Shown here: positions 5,486-13,260 of the stretch, piece by piece
Layout of the letters: each line of letters begins with the position of its first letter
Position numbering within the stretch: position 1 is the stretch's first letter
Source: Phycisphaerales bacterium
GTDB lineage: Bacteria; Planctomycetota; Phycisphaerae; Sedimentisphaerales; Anaerohalosphaeraceae
DNA length: 17,323 bases
Assembly: GCA_011053245.1 (NCBI GenBank)
Contig: DRGS01000080.1
Span: 1 to 17,323, forward strand
Reading direction: 5' to 3'
The notes under the pieces: generated by a model
Told to the model about the DNA's origin: nothing
What the model saw: the letters and a program-made list of their open reading frames with translations, nothing else
The model's database searches: none
Position numbers and translations under genes: made by a program

Positions 5486-7636
5486 TCAGTCAAGATAACA
5501 GCGATCACAAAGATACGACAGATTGCCAAATTGTTCGGTCGGCGGGCCAACGTGTGGCTTCACACACGATATTGCAAGCCCACAGTTCGTACACTCGACC
5601 TCCAAACTTGGCAAACGCACATTTAATCCGATCCCAGCCGGAAGTATCTCATTGCACCCTGTTCGTTCTCGCAAACACTGCACCAGATCAATTCGATAAT
5701 CTCCGATTCCTCCCCAGAATTCACCGACTAATGTCAATTTCGGTTTCGCAGCCTTAATTAACTCTACAAGCCCATTATAACCAAGGTGGTTTTTCTTACG
5801 GTGTTTCGTATCCGTAAATTCTGCCCTCTCTGGCTGACTGATGTGCCCGATGAGTATATCGCATCCGCTAAGATGTTTGCCAAGCCCTTCAAAGTATTCG
5901 GTGTCACCCGTAAAACCTATAGTCAACGCGTTTTTATTGCCATCCTTGAGTACCACCTTAAAACCTACTGGATTATTGATAATACCTTCGCCATGCTCAA
6001 CAGGAAAATATTTTACATGGAAAGGCAAATCGTGTTTTTTCTTGATGGTACATGTGGGATCACATAAACCGACCGTGAAAATTATAGGAGAGAAACGATG
6101 TGCTGCTTTCGGAATTGGTAGCTTGATTTTCTCATTAGAATCTTCGTCCCACATCAACAAATACGGCTTAATTTTCCTGTGAGGGTCTTTATTTCGCCTA
6201 AAGTAAAGTTCATATCGCAAATCATCAATTGAACGAAGGTCTGCGGTATGATCCGTATGGTTGTGTGTTATCAGCACGGCATCTATCTCGCGCCCGTGAT
6301 AACCTGCATCGTGAAAGTTACGCAAAAAATCAAATCCCGGATCAATTACTATTCCTTTATCTTGCCACTTGATAAAATACCCCCCGCCACGCCATAACTG
6401 CTCCGATCCTTCCAGAAGTGTCACCGCACTGCTCCATCCACGCAAAATGCTTAATGTGTCGCCCCGTCCCGAATCTTTCTTTTTTAGATATTCCTCGTAT
6501 TCGCTTTCCTGCTTTCCTTGCATCTTTGCATGTAAACGTTCTTCCGGCCCCTCTTTAACAGCCATTACCGGTCGTTCCAAAGAACTGCGGTCATCACTAC
6601 TCATCGCTTCAGGCTTTATATCTGCTTCAAGCAAAGATAATAATTTTTGTGCTTGTGTATGCTGCCAGCTTCCTTTCTCAGATTTCTCAAGGGCCTCTTT
6701 AAATGCTTTACGAGCTTGCTTATCGTCTCCCATTATACGATATGTTATGCCTAAATTGCTCAGAGTTCTGCTCGGCGTATCGTTTTTCGAGTCCGCCAGC
6801 GACTTGCGATATGCCTTGATAGCCTTGTTGTACTCACCCTTGCTTCTGTACGCATTCCCTAAGTTGTTCCACGCATAGCCCGGCTTTTCAAACTCAGTAT
6901 CCGCCAGTGCCTTGCGATATGCCTTGACAGCCTCATCGTATTCACCTTTGTCACTGTACGCATTCCCCATGTTGTACCACGCGTAACTTGGTGTCTCGTA
7001 CTTCGAGTCTTCCAGAACTTTGTGATATGCCTTGATAGCCTCGTCGTACTCACCATTGTCAGCGTGCGTAAGGCCCAAATTGTTCCACGTCATGCCCCGC
7101 GTATCATACTTCGGGTCTGCCAGTGCCTTGCGATATGCCTTGACAGCTTCGTCGTACTCATCCTCAGTAGTGTATGCAGTTCCTATGTTGTTCCACGCTA
7201 TGCCCGACCCATTGAACTTTGGGTCCGCCAGCGCCTTTCGATATTCATTGATAGCCTCGTCATTGCGATTTAGGTTCTGCAAGGCTGATCCTTTTAAGAA
7301 AAATGCAAGGCCTCGATGTAAATCCGGAATTACATCCCATTCGGACTCTAATTTTTCCAGTGCATATTTGCTCTTTCCCTGCCTTGAACGCAAGCTCACG
7401 TCCAGCAATAATTCTCCCCACTTCATTTTGTGTTCTATTGCAAAAGTTACAGCCTGTTTGTGCATTCTTCTTTTTGCAGACGCTTTCTTCTCAAACTTTA
7501 CATGCTCTCCCCGTGCTTTCCAAAAAAGCTCAACGAACTTTGTGTTTGCATCTTTTTTCTTAGCCACTTTCTTTTTAGCGGTTTTCTTCTTAGCTGCCTT
7601 CTTCTTAGCAACTTTCTTTTTGGCTTTCTTAACCAT
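5486..7636 (-). CDS. Lys-rich tail, six TPRs, metallo-beta-lactamase domain and zinc ribbon
   Basis: A 716-residue protein. Residues 1-29 are a repeated AKKK tail resembling histone H1 tails. Six tandem 36-residue TPR units cover about 110-322, with NNLG and EYDEAIKAY signatures. Residues about 395-675 are a metallo-beta-lactamase hydrolase carrying a full metal-ligand set: HNHTDH (H458, H460, D462, H463), H548 in VEHGEG, D578 in FTGDTE and H617. The C-terminus has CTNC (682-685) and CDRC (710-713), a putative zinc ribbon. The substrate is unknown; MBL enzymes act on nucleic acids, lactones, phosphodiesters and others. ATG 7636 is chosen because AAAGGA precedes it and the Lys tail begins there. 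An extension to 7759 would overlap the upstream gene and has no support. It is the second gene of the operon, 44 bp after the three-TM gene, in DNA that looks more AT-rich than recJ. Confidence 0.85.
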   Translation of the reverse strand: MVKKAKKKVAKKKAAKKKTAKKKVAKKKDANTKFVELFWKARGEHVKFEKKASAKRRMHKQAVTFAIEHKMKWGELLLDVSLRSRQGKSKYALEKLESEWDVIPDLHRGLAFFLKGSALQNLNRNDEAINEYRKALADPKFNGSGIAWNNIGTAYTTEDEYDEAVKAYRKALADPKYDTRGMTWNNLGLTHADNGEYDEAIKAYHKVLEDSKYETPSYAWYNMGNAYSDKGEYDEAVKAYRKALADTEFEKPGYAWNNLGNAYRSKGEYNKAIKAYRKSLADSKNDTPSRTLSNLGITYRIMGDDKQARKAFKEALEKSEKGSWQHTQAQKLLSLLEADIKPEAMSSDDRSSLERPVMAVKEGPEERLHAKMQGKQESEYEEYLKKKDSGRGDTLSILRGWSSAVTLLEGSEQLWRGGGYFIKWQDKGIVIDPGFDFLRNFHDAGYHGREIDAVLITHNHTDHTADLRSIDDLRYELYFRRNKDPHRKIKPYLLMWDEDSNEKIKLPIPKAAHRFSPIIFTVGLCDPTCTIKKKHDLPFHVKYFPVEHGEGIINNPVGFKVVLKDGNKNALTIGFTGDTEYFEGLGKHLSGCDILIGHISQPERAEFTDTKHRKKNHLGYNGLVELIKAAKPKLTLVGEFWGGIGDYRIDLVQCLRERTGCNEILPAGIGLNVRLPSLEVECTNCGLAISCVKPHVGPPTEQFGNLSYLCDRCYLD

Positions 7637-7680
7637 CTTTTTTCCTTTTATTAATTGCCCTAAGATAGGATTGAAATTGC

Positions 7681-8157
7681 TTAGAAACCCAAGGCTCCAC
7701 AAATGCAACCGATGATGAAGCACCCCGCAGAAATATATCCAAACCTGAACTCCCAGCAATTACCTTTAGTTCGACTGTCGTCTGTCTCTACAAGATTTTG
7801 CCATGATATTTCCTGTTTGAAGTACTTCTCTGTATCACTCTGCCACAACTCAAAATAATCAAAACTTCTGTGCAAAAGAATTGCCCTTACAACACCCACA
7901 AACACGATACCAAGAGTAAAGAACAGCAAAGAGAGTTTTGCGCAAATTACATCCATCTTGTCACTGTCCGTGCCCAAATAGCTGAGAATTGCAATTGCTC
8001 CGCCCGCGTTTACTAAAAACAAATGCCTGAGCATATTGTCAGCATGTCTTAACTGCAAACCATATAGCTGTTCCCCACGATCACTGATATACTGCTCATG
8101 GTCTTCCTGCTGTCCTTTTGGCACGTCTGTATTATTATACTCTTCGTTAGTTGCCAT
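7681..8157 (-). CDS. Three-TM membrane protein, first gene of operon
   Basis: A 158-residue protein with a hydrophilic N-terminus (1-42, acidic and Gln-rich), then a TM helix about 45-62 (LFLVNAGGAIAILSYLG), a second about 70-95, a cytosolic or periplasmic loop about 96-137 rich in aromatic and acidic residues, and a C-terminal TM about 139-158. The Asn-Ala-Gly-Gly in TM1 resembles small membrane proteins of the SLATT-like or 2-4TM effector kind, but this is resemblance only. ATG 8157 is preceded by GGAAGGGAG. An in-frame TTG at 8172 lies upstream but would place that ribosome site inside the gene. A near-consensus promoter is at 8211-8238. I infer that it is the membrane partner of the MBL/TPR protein. 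Confidence 0.75.
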   Translation of the reverse strand: MATNEEYNNTDVPKGQQEDHEQYISDRGEQLYGLQLRHADNMLRHLFLVNAGGAIAILSYLGTDSDKMDVICAKLSLLFFTLGIVFVGVVRAILLHRSFDYFELWQSDTEKYFKQEISWQNLVETDDSRTKGNCWEFRFGYISAGCFIIGCICGALGF

Positions 8158-8165
8158 ATTTCTCC

Positions 8166-8179
8166 CTTCCAATTGGAAG
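8166..8179. promoter_or_regulatory. Perfect 14-bp palindrome overlapping the ribosome site
   Basis: CTTCCAATTGGAAG lies in the leader of the operon between the promoter and ATG 8157. Its right arm (minus strand) supplies the GGAAG of the ribosome binding site. It could be a protein operator or an RNA hairpin (5-bp stem, AATT loop) that hides the site. Confidence 0.4.
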
Positions 8180-8210
8180 CTGCAAAAGCTATATCCTTGC
8201 TCTTTAAAAG

Positions 8211-8238
8211 ATTATACCTGCATAGAATCCAATGTCAA
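8211..8238 (-). promoter_or_regulatory. Near-consensus sigma70 promoter of the MBL operon
   Basis: On the minus strand TTGACA (8238-8233), a 16-nt spacer and a perfect TATAAT (8216-8211). Predicted initiation is near 8204, giving a leader of about 47 nt before ATG 8157. This is one of the two best promoters in the window and supports high basal transcription unless repressed. Confidence 0.7.
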
Positions 8239-8274
8239 GTCATTACCGGTAAAACCTGCCCTTTCCATCCGCAG

Positions 8275-8344
8275 CCTGCCCTGAGCGAAGTCGAATGGGT
8301 GTCTATTCGTGTCCGTAGCCTGCCCTGAGCGCAGTCGAACGGGT
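8275..8344. repeat. Two copies of the CCTGAGCGAAGTCGAA palindromic repeat
   Basis: CCTGCCCTGAGCGAAGTCGA (8275) and CCTGCCCTGAGCGCAGTCGA (8319) are direct copies 44 bp apart, each ending in GGGT. The unit is an imperfect palindrome and belongs to a type of short repeat seen in many unrelated bacterial genomes. It lies upstream of the MBL operon promoter. Confidence 0.65.
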
Positions 8345-8360
8345 AGTTCAAAAAAAGCAA

Positions 8361-8490
8361 TTCCAAATCCCTGTAGATCAACCTTTTATCCGTTGTTGTA
8401 GTTGCTGTTAAAACCAAAATTAAACATCCTGTTATCCTGTCAAAAAAAAGCTGTTAAAAAATCCGTGTCATCCGCGTAATCCGCGGATAA
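8361..8490 (-). repeat. Dispersed repeat of the GACAGGATAACAGGAT family, copy 2
   Basis: On the minus strand, GACAGGATAACAGGATG is followed by AACAGCAACTACAACAACGG and CTACAGGGATTTGG, matching copy 1 at 4690-4783 in order. It is joined on the right by ATCCGTGTCATCCGCG and AATCCGCGGAT, a self-complementary degenerate repeat. No gene is seen in the surrounding gap. Confidence 0.5.
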
Positions 8491-8639
8491 AATTTCTTCG
8501 TATTTTACAGAAAAAACTTGACAAATAACAACCATCTTTGTATAATGTCTAATTAACAATCAGGATAGATCGAAGTTGTGTATAGGACAAAAAATTCGTA
8601 TACATTCGTGTTAATTAGTGGTTCAAGTAGTTAAAAACG

Positions 8640-8990
8640 TGAAAAAATGACAAAAACGAGAGCATTTGAATCTGACACAAAACCCTCGCTTTTTCCAGAT
8701 AAACCCGCAAAAATCGCACAACCTTTTTCTGGGAAACAAACCCAATTTCCCAACTCAGAGAATCACTACAACTACTTGCAAAGGAGAGACTTACAACGTT
8801 TTTTACCCCCAAAACCACAAAAAAAACAAACCCAAAACAAACCCAATTCAAAGCCAATCAAAGCCAATTTCAAAACCGAAATATACCCTGATTTCCAAGC
8901 CCCGCACGTCAGTAAGGGGACTAAAGCAAACCCAATTCAAACCCAATTTACACCCCAACCCAATATTTGTCTTTACCGGGGAATTATGAT
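8640..8990. repeat. Low-complexity CAAACCCAATT repeat tract
   Basis: The motif AAACCCAATT or AAAGCCAATT recurs near 8740, 8837, 8850, 8862, 8928 and 8940, in a strongly C/A-biased strand. Both open plus-strand frames give Asn/Gln/Pro/Lys-rich translations without a credible start or fold, so I treat it as a non-coding dispersed repeat. I recall similar small spurious ORFs from Phycisphaerae genomes, but that is memory, not a search. Confidence 0.5.
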
Positions 8991-9003
8991 ATGATTACCC
9001 GCT

Positions 9004-10464
9004 ATGAAAATTCGAATATTAATATCGTTAATACTACTTTCCTGTACCGCCGCCGGGATTTGCTCTACCCCCGACGAAACCGAATACTACGCACTTTTGA
9101 TGAGCGGCAAAAAGATCGGCTACACAGTTCGGATCCGCCAGGTCGCGGATGGCAGAGTAACGACAACCGAAAAAGTCAAAATGACCATCGCCCGTGCCGA
9201 TTTCTCCATGACGATCATGACCTTAGAAGCCTCCGTCGAAACACTCGACGGCAAGCCCATCGGATTCGAAAGCATACAACAGCTAAGTGGAACTACCCAA
9301 ACCGTAAAGGGAACCTTCGACAACAAAGGCAAGGTCAATATAACCACTTCCGCTATGGGCATGACCCGGCAAAATACGGTCGACGCCCCCCCTGGTGCGA
9401 TAATGTCAGAGGGCATCCGGCTGCTTCAACTCAAAAAGGGCCTAAAGCAGGGAACGATTTACAAGGCGACGATTTTCAGCCCCTCCCTCCAAGCCGCAGT
9501 CTCCGCCGTCGTCTCCGTCGGATCTACCGAAAACGTCGACCTCTTCGGAAGGGTCATACCGCTCACCAGAATGGACGTGACAATGCAAACCCCCGCAGGG
9601 ACCATCAGCACTACAAGCTACGTCGACAACCAGATGCGGGCACTTAAAACTAAAATGCCGGCGATGGGCATGGACCTTGAAATGATCGCTTGCGACGAAG
9701 CTTTTGCACTGAGTGAAAACGATGTTGTCGATTTCCTCAGCGGCATGCTCTTAAAAAGTCCCATGCCGATAAAACAGATCGTTCCGAAATCGAGCGCAAC
9801 TTATTTTTTACGCCCGACCAGGGATATTAAATTAAATATCCCATCGACCGACAGCCAGACGGTTACCCCGCCAGCGGGCGGCATGATGGTTGTAACGGTT
9901 ACTCCCGCAAGGGCAACCGGCGGCGAGTTCCCGTATAAGGGCACTGACGCTAAATTGCTCCAGGCTCTTAAACCGACGACGTATGTGCAAAGCGACAACA
10001 AAGAAATAATCGCTCTTGCCGCCAAGGCGACCGCAGGTGCAAAGACCGCCGCAGAAGCTGCCAAACGCATCGAAGCGTTTGTCGATGACTATATCGTCGA
10101 GAAGAATTTGTCGGTCGGTTACGCTTCGGCTGTCGAAGTTGCCCAAAGCAAACAGGGCGACTGTAGCGAACACGCGGTCCTGACCGCTGCGATGTGCAGG
10201 GCGATCGGAATACCTGCAAGGGTGGTTTCGGGATTCGTAGGGGTGGACGATTTTTTAGGTAAGAGCAACGTCTTCGGCGCCCACGCCTGGACGGAAAGCT
10301 ACGTCAATGGCAAATGGATAGGCCTCGACGCCACCAGATCAAAGTCACCTTTCGGCCCGACGTATATAACACTTGCCGTCGGCAACGGCGACCCGAAAGA
10401 CTTTTTCGCAATGGCAACGACGCTCGGCAACTTCAAGATAGAAAAAATTACATTCAAGGATTGA
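9004..10464 (+). CDS. Exported transglutaminase-like protein
   Basis: A 486-residue protein with an N-terminal signal sequence (MKIRILISLILLSC). The LLSC could be a lipobox with C14 lipidated; the alternative is SPase I cleavage a few residues later. Residues about 30-250 form an uncharacterised beta-rich domain. The C-terminal part, about 335-470, is a transglutaminase-like (papain-fold) domain with the complete triad: C387 in QGDCSEHA, H427 in GAHAWTE and D442 in GLDATR. Such bacterial domains are mostly cysteine peptidases or amide-processing enzymes of the envelope, and the substrate is unknown. The ribosome site is weak, and the leader after the possible TATGAT (8985-8990) would be very short. 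It is convergent with recJ, with 10 bp between the two stops and no obvious terminator. Codon use looks like that of the housekeeping genes. Confidence 0.85.
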   Translation: MKIRILISLILLSCTAAGICSTPDETEYYALLMSGKKIGYTVRIRQVADGRVTTTEKVKMTIARADFSMTIMTLEASVETLDGKPIGFESIQQLSGTTQTVKGTFDNKGKVNITTSAMGMTRQNTVDAPPGAIMSEGIRLLQLKKGLKQGTIYKATIFSPSLQAAVSAVVSVGSTENVDLFGRVIPLTRMDVTMQTPAGTISTTSYVDNQMRALKTKMPAMGMDLEMIACDEAFALSENDVVDFLSGMLLKSPMPIKQIVPKSSATYFLRPTRDIKLNIPSTDSQTVTPPAGGMMVVTVTPARATGGEFPYKGTDAKLLQALKPTTYVQSDNKEIIALAAKATAGAKTAAEAAKRIEAFVDDYIVEKNLSVGYASAVEVAQSKQGDCSEHAVLTAAMCRAIGIPARVVSGFVGVDDFLGKSNVFGAHAWTESYVNGKWIGLDATRSKSPFGPTYITLAVGNGDPKDFFAMATTLGNFKIEKITFKD

Positions 10465-10474
10465 GCGGCTATTG

Positions 10475-12220
10475 CTATTCGAACTGGATGTCTGTTAGTA
10501 CGAACTGGACGGATGAGTTTCCGTTGAAAGTGTTTATGTCCGGTTCAAAGGCTATGTTGAAGTATTCGGTTTCGAGGAGTTTCTTTTCCAGCTTGCCCAT
10601 GTTGAAACCGATGCATCTGACAGAACCGGTGTTGTCGCCGATGGCGATCTGGAGGTGGTCGCCCTTTGCACCGACGCGTCTGGGTGGGGATATCCATTTT
10701 ACTCCCTTTGCTGCAAAGAGCGGTTTGCGATTGCCCTGACCGAACGGTTCCAAAAGTTTGAGTTCATCTACGACGCTGCGGCTAAGGTCGCCAACCGTGC
10801 ATAGTGCGTCGATGTCGAGTTTGGCGGTGAGTAAGTTTTGGTCGAGATTTTCCTGAGCGTATTCTTCGAGTGCTGCGGTGAAGTCTGCGATCTTTTCTTT
10901 GCGTATTTTTATTCCGGCTGCCATTGCGTGACCACCGAAGCTTTCCAGATGTTCGGAGCAGGCAGTGATAGCTTCGTGTATGTTAAATCCTTCGATGGAG
11001 CGGGCCGAGCCCTGGGCGATGTCGCCGTTGCCGGAGTTTATCAGTATTGCAGGCCGGCAGAAGTCGTCAACGACGCGCGAAGCGACAATGCCGATGACGC
11101 CGGTGTGCCAATCTTCATTGGCAAGGACGATGGTCCTTCTGTCGGGATGGTTTAAGTTGCCCTGGGTTATCATCTCGCGGGCGTGTTTGTATATTTTTCG
11201 CTGGTACTGCTGACGCTGCTGGTTCTGTTGTTTGAGGTATTGGGCGATCTGCATGCAGCGCATTTCGCTGTCGCTGGTGAGTAGTTCTACGGCGAGTCGC
11301 GCGTGGCCCATTCTTCCGGCTGCGTTGAGCATCGGTGCCAGGCGAAAGGCGATGTGATAGCTGTCGAGTTTTTCGCCGGTAAGATTCGCCGATTCTATCA
11401 GGGCGCGTATGCCTAAGAGTTTGGAATCGGCAAGGGCCTTGAGTCCGAAGCTGGTGAGTATTCTGTTCTCTCCGCGAAGATCGACGACGTCGGCGATGGT
11501 TCCCATTGCGGCAAGGGTAGTTGCGTTGAGAAGGAACTGGCGAGAATCGCCGCTTGCTTTTTTGCCCGCGTTTACTTCGTTTATTACTGCCCATGCAAGT
11601 TTAAATGCGACCATCGCACCGGCTGAATCCGGATTGGGGTAGGTATCATCCAAAGACGGATGCACTATTGCGACAGCTTGCGGCAGGGTGTCCTTGCCTT
11701 TGTGGTGGTCGGTTATGATGAGGTCAACTCCCAACTCTGCGGCGAGGTCAGCGGAGGCGATAGCGGTTATGCCGCAGTCGACGGTAATGATGAGATTGAC
11801 TCCGTGTTGAGCTAATTGGGTAATAGCATCTTCGTTGAGTCCGTAGCCTTCATCAATGCGGTGGGGGATGTAGAACTCAACGTCAATGTCGAGCAGGGTG
11901 AATAACTGCCAGAGGATCGAAACCGATGTTATGCCGTCAACGTCGTAATCGCCGTATATCGCTATCTTCTGGTTTTCGGCGATAGCCTGTTTTATTCTTT
12001 CTACGGCTGGGCCGATGCCGGGCATTTTTTCGGGTGGTATAAGTTCGGTAAGCTTCGGCGAAAGGAAGTTGCGGGCAGTTTCAGGGTCGCTAACGCCGCG
12101 ATTGATCAGGATCTGACTGAGCAGCGATGAGATGCGGACGCTACGTGCGAATTCGGCGGCGTTAGGGTCAGTGCCCTTAATCTGCCAGTCTTTAGATAGC
12201 GTCCGTGCCGCTGCACTCAT
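10475..12220 (-). CDS. recJ: Single-stranded-DNA-specific exonuclease RecJ
   Basis: A 581-residue protein of normal RecJ length. DHH-family motifs are present in order: motif I IYGDYDVDG (D91, D93, D95), motif II VDCG (D148), motif III DHH (171-173) and the GRMGHA motif around residue 305, followed by the DHHA1 part with SGGHAMAAG-like FGGHAMAAGI and a C-terminal OB-like domain ending in QFVLTDIQFE. RecJ is a 5'-3' exonuclease on single-stranded DNA, Mn/Mg dependent, acting in recombination and mismatch or base-excision repair in the cytoplasm. The start at ATG 12220 has GGAAGGG 8 nt upstream. The gene stands alone, convergent with the transglutaminase gene, with a repeat-filled gap upstream. 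I see nothing missing. Confidence 0.97.
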   Translation of the reverse strand: MSAAARTLSKDWQIKGTDPNAAEFARSVRISSLLSQILINRGVSDPETARNFLSPKLTELIPPEKMPGIGPAVERIKQAIAENQKIAIYGDYDVDGITSVSILWQLFTLLDIDVEFYIPHRIDEGYGLNEDAITQLAQHGVNLIITVDCGITAIASADLAAELGVDLIITDHHKGKDTLPQAVAIVHPSLDDTYPNPDSAGAMVAFKLAWAVINEVNAGKKASGDSRQFLLNATTLAAMGTIADVVDLRGENRILTSFGLKALADSKLLGIRALIESANLTGEKLDSYHIAFRLAPMLNAAGRMGHARLAVELLTSDSEMRCMQIAQYLKQQNQQRQQYQRKIYKHAREMITQGNLNHPDRRTIVLANEDWHTGVIGIVASRVVDDFCRPAILINSGNGDIAQGSARSIEGFNIHEAITACSEHLESFGGHAMAAGIKIRKEKIADFTAALEEYAQENLDQNLLTAKLDIDALCTVGDLSRSVVDELKLLEPFGQGNRKPLFAAKGVKWISPPRRVGAKGDHLQIAIGDNTGSVRCIGFNMGKLEKKLLETEYFNIAFEPDINTFNGNSSVQFVLTDIQFE

Positions 12221-12254
12221 CTTTCAAACCCTTCCAAAATTACGTTCCATCAGT

Positions 12255-12283
12255 ATAGTAACAACCTTGTTCCGAAGAATCAA
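12255..12283 (-). promoter_or_regulatory. Putative recJ promoter
   Basis: On the minus strand TTGATT (12283-12278), a 17-nt spacer and TACTAT (12260-12255), about 35 nt before the recJ start. An overlapping TATACT two bases further down is an alternative -10. The match is moderate. Confidence 0.4.
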
Positions 12284-12344
12284 CCCCTCATTGCCTACCC
12301 TATGAACTCGCCAAATAAAGTCGTGAATAAAAATCATAAAAAAT

Positions 12345-12575
12345 GGTTTTTTCGGGGTTCTGAAAAGTGGATTTTTCGGAAAAATCGGGTTTAGCGGGGG
12401 TAAAAACCCCTTCTGGATATTAAGGAACCGTAGAATTCGTGCGTTTTTGGGGTGTTTTTCGCGCGGTTTTTGGTCGGTTTTGGTTCACTTTTTGTTACTT
12501 TTTGTTGGTTTGGTTGACTTTTGATTGGTTTTTTGGGGTATTTTTTCAGGACTAAACAATTCGGGAATCTGATTT
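12345..12575 (+). repeat. Long dispersed intergenic repeat, copy B
   Basis: The plus-strand copy of the family also seen at 840-1066 (minus). Blocks in order are GGATTTTTCGGAAAAATCGG, TTCTGGATATTAAGGAACC, GGGGTGTTTTTCGCGCGG, TTGGTTCACTTTTTGTTAC, GGTTGACTTTTG and GACTAAACAATTCGGG. Copies A and B differ by small indels within the T/G-rich part, and the ends are conserved. Confidence 0.75.
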
Positions 12576-12589
12576 TTAACTGCTTTTTT

Positions 12590-12710
12590 GACTGGAAAAC
12601 AGGATGGTAATATACATATTAACTACTACTACAACTACTGATTTACAGGATTTGGAACCACGAATGAACACTAATTAACCACGGATTTACACGGATTTTT
12701 TGGGTTGATG
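12590..12710 (+). repeat. Dispersed repeat of the ACAGGAT family, copy 3, plus ACGGATTTACACGGATT
   Basis: AAAACAGGATGG, AACTACTACTACAACTACTG and ATTTACAGGATTTGG correspond in order to copies 1 and 2 on the other strand. CCACGAATGAACACTAATTA and ACGGATTTACACGGATT follow, a degenerate motif whose complement is found near 8590-8625 and 640-655. Confidence 0.5.
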
Positions 12711-12721
12711 TCGCCCACTGC

Positions 12722-12876
12722 ACGGGCTCATGAGGGGAGGGGGAGAGATCGCTTTGGGTCCACGCCCTGCGGGCGAGGCTACAACATGGCGCCCTCCGGG
12801 CTCTTTGAGTGAGAGCAAAGGCTTACCTGAACCCCCGAAAGTGTACCCGAGGGGGCTTTTTCACCCCCCCCCCCCC
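12722..12876. repeat. Shuffled repeat, weak hairpin and 13-base C run
   Basis: 12722-12800 shares GGGCTCATGAGGGGAG and GAGGCTACAACATGGCGCC with 4601-4675 in changed order. CCCCC (12832-12836) can pair with GGGGG (12851-12855), and CTTTTT follows, a terminator-like structure with no gene reading into it. 12864-12876 is a run of 13 Cs followed by GGGG, which is prone to slippage and to sequencing error. Beyond the direct-repeat copy at 12881, the stretch 12896-13260 shows no feature I can support. Confidence 0.5.
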
Positions 12877-12880
12877 GGGG

Positions 12881-12895
12881 TACCTTTAATTCCGC
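12881..12895 (+). repeat. 15-bp direct repeat, left copy flanking the GH35 gene
   Basis: TACCTTTAATTCCGC occurs here and identically at 15180-15194. The neighbouring bases are unrelated apart from a CG two bases further on. The pair encloses about 2.3 kb holding the beta-galactosidase gene. Confidence 0.6.
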
Positions 12896-13260
12896 CCGAC
12901 ATGTAATTTTTCAGATGGCAGAGGTGTTGGTTTCAAAAAGATTGTTTGAGGAAATCCTTGAACGTATCCATCGATTAAAGCCGGCGGGCATTGGGTATGG
13001 TTAATGATAAGAATTTCTGAAAAACCTGGGTTTCAGATGGGGACACTGGTTGGGGTACGTCAAAGAAACGATAATCAGTGGCCAAATTCGTGTTTTTGCT
13101 ATTGTTGTGGCTGAAATATTTTCAAAATGAAGCTGGAAACCTTGAGTTTTTGAGATCAATTTGATATTCTATTAGAAGATAGGCTCATTAGTGTGGATGG
13201 GCTAAGACATACAATGTTATATTGGAAATCCCAGATATGGATTAGAAAAGAAATTCTATC

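Noticed and set aside
7032..7715. 227-codon plus-strand frame opposite the MBL/TPR gene
   Set aside because: It is the complement of the TPR and Lys-rich coding sequence, with Phe/Ser-rich low-complexity translation. The minus-strand protein has clear domains.
8647..8994. Two overlapping Asn/Gln/Pro-rich frames of 107-115 codons
   Set aside because: Both reflect the CAAACCCAATT repeat. There is no ribosome site or domain-like pattern, and the frames end inside the start region of the transglutaminase gene.
12832..12861. Intrinsic terminator CCCCC/GGGGG with a T-run
   Set aside because: The stem is only 5 bp with a 14-nt loop, and no gene reads into it from the left on the plus strand. It is kept only as a note within the repeat entry.
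12915..13004. 29-codon frame beginning MAEVLVSKRLFEEIL upstream of the GH35 gene
   Set aside because: It has no ribosome site and no recognisable family, and it stops early. It may be a remnant of a lost gene, but nothing beyond composition supports that.
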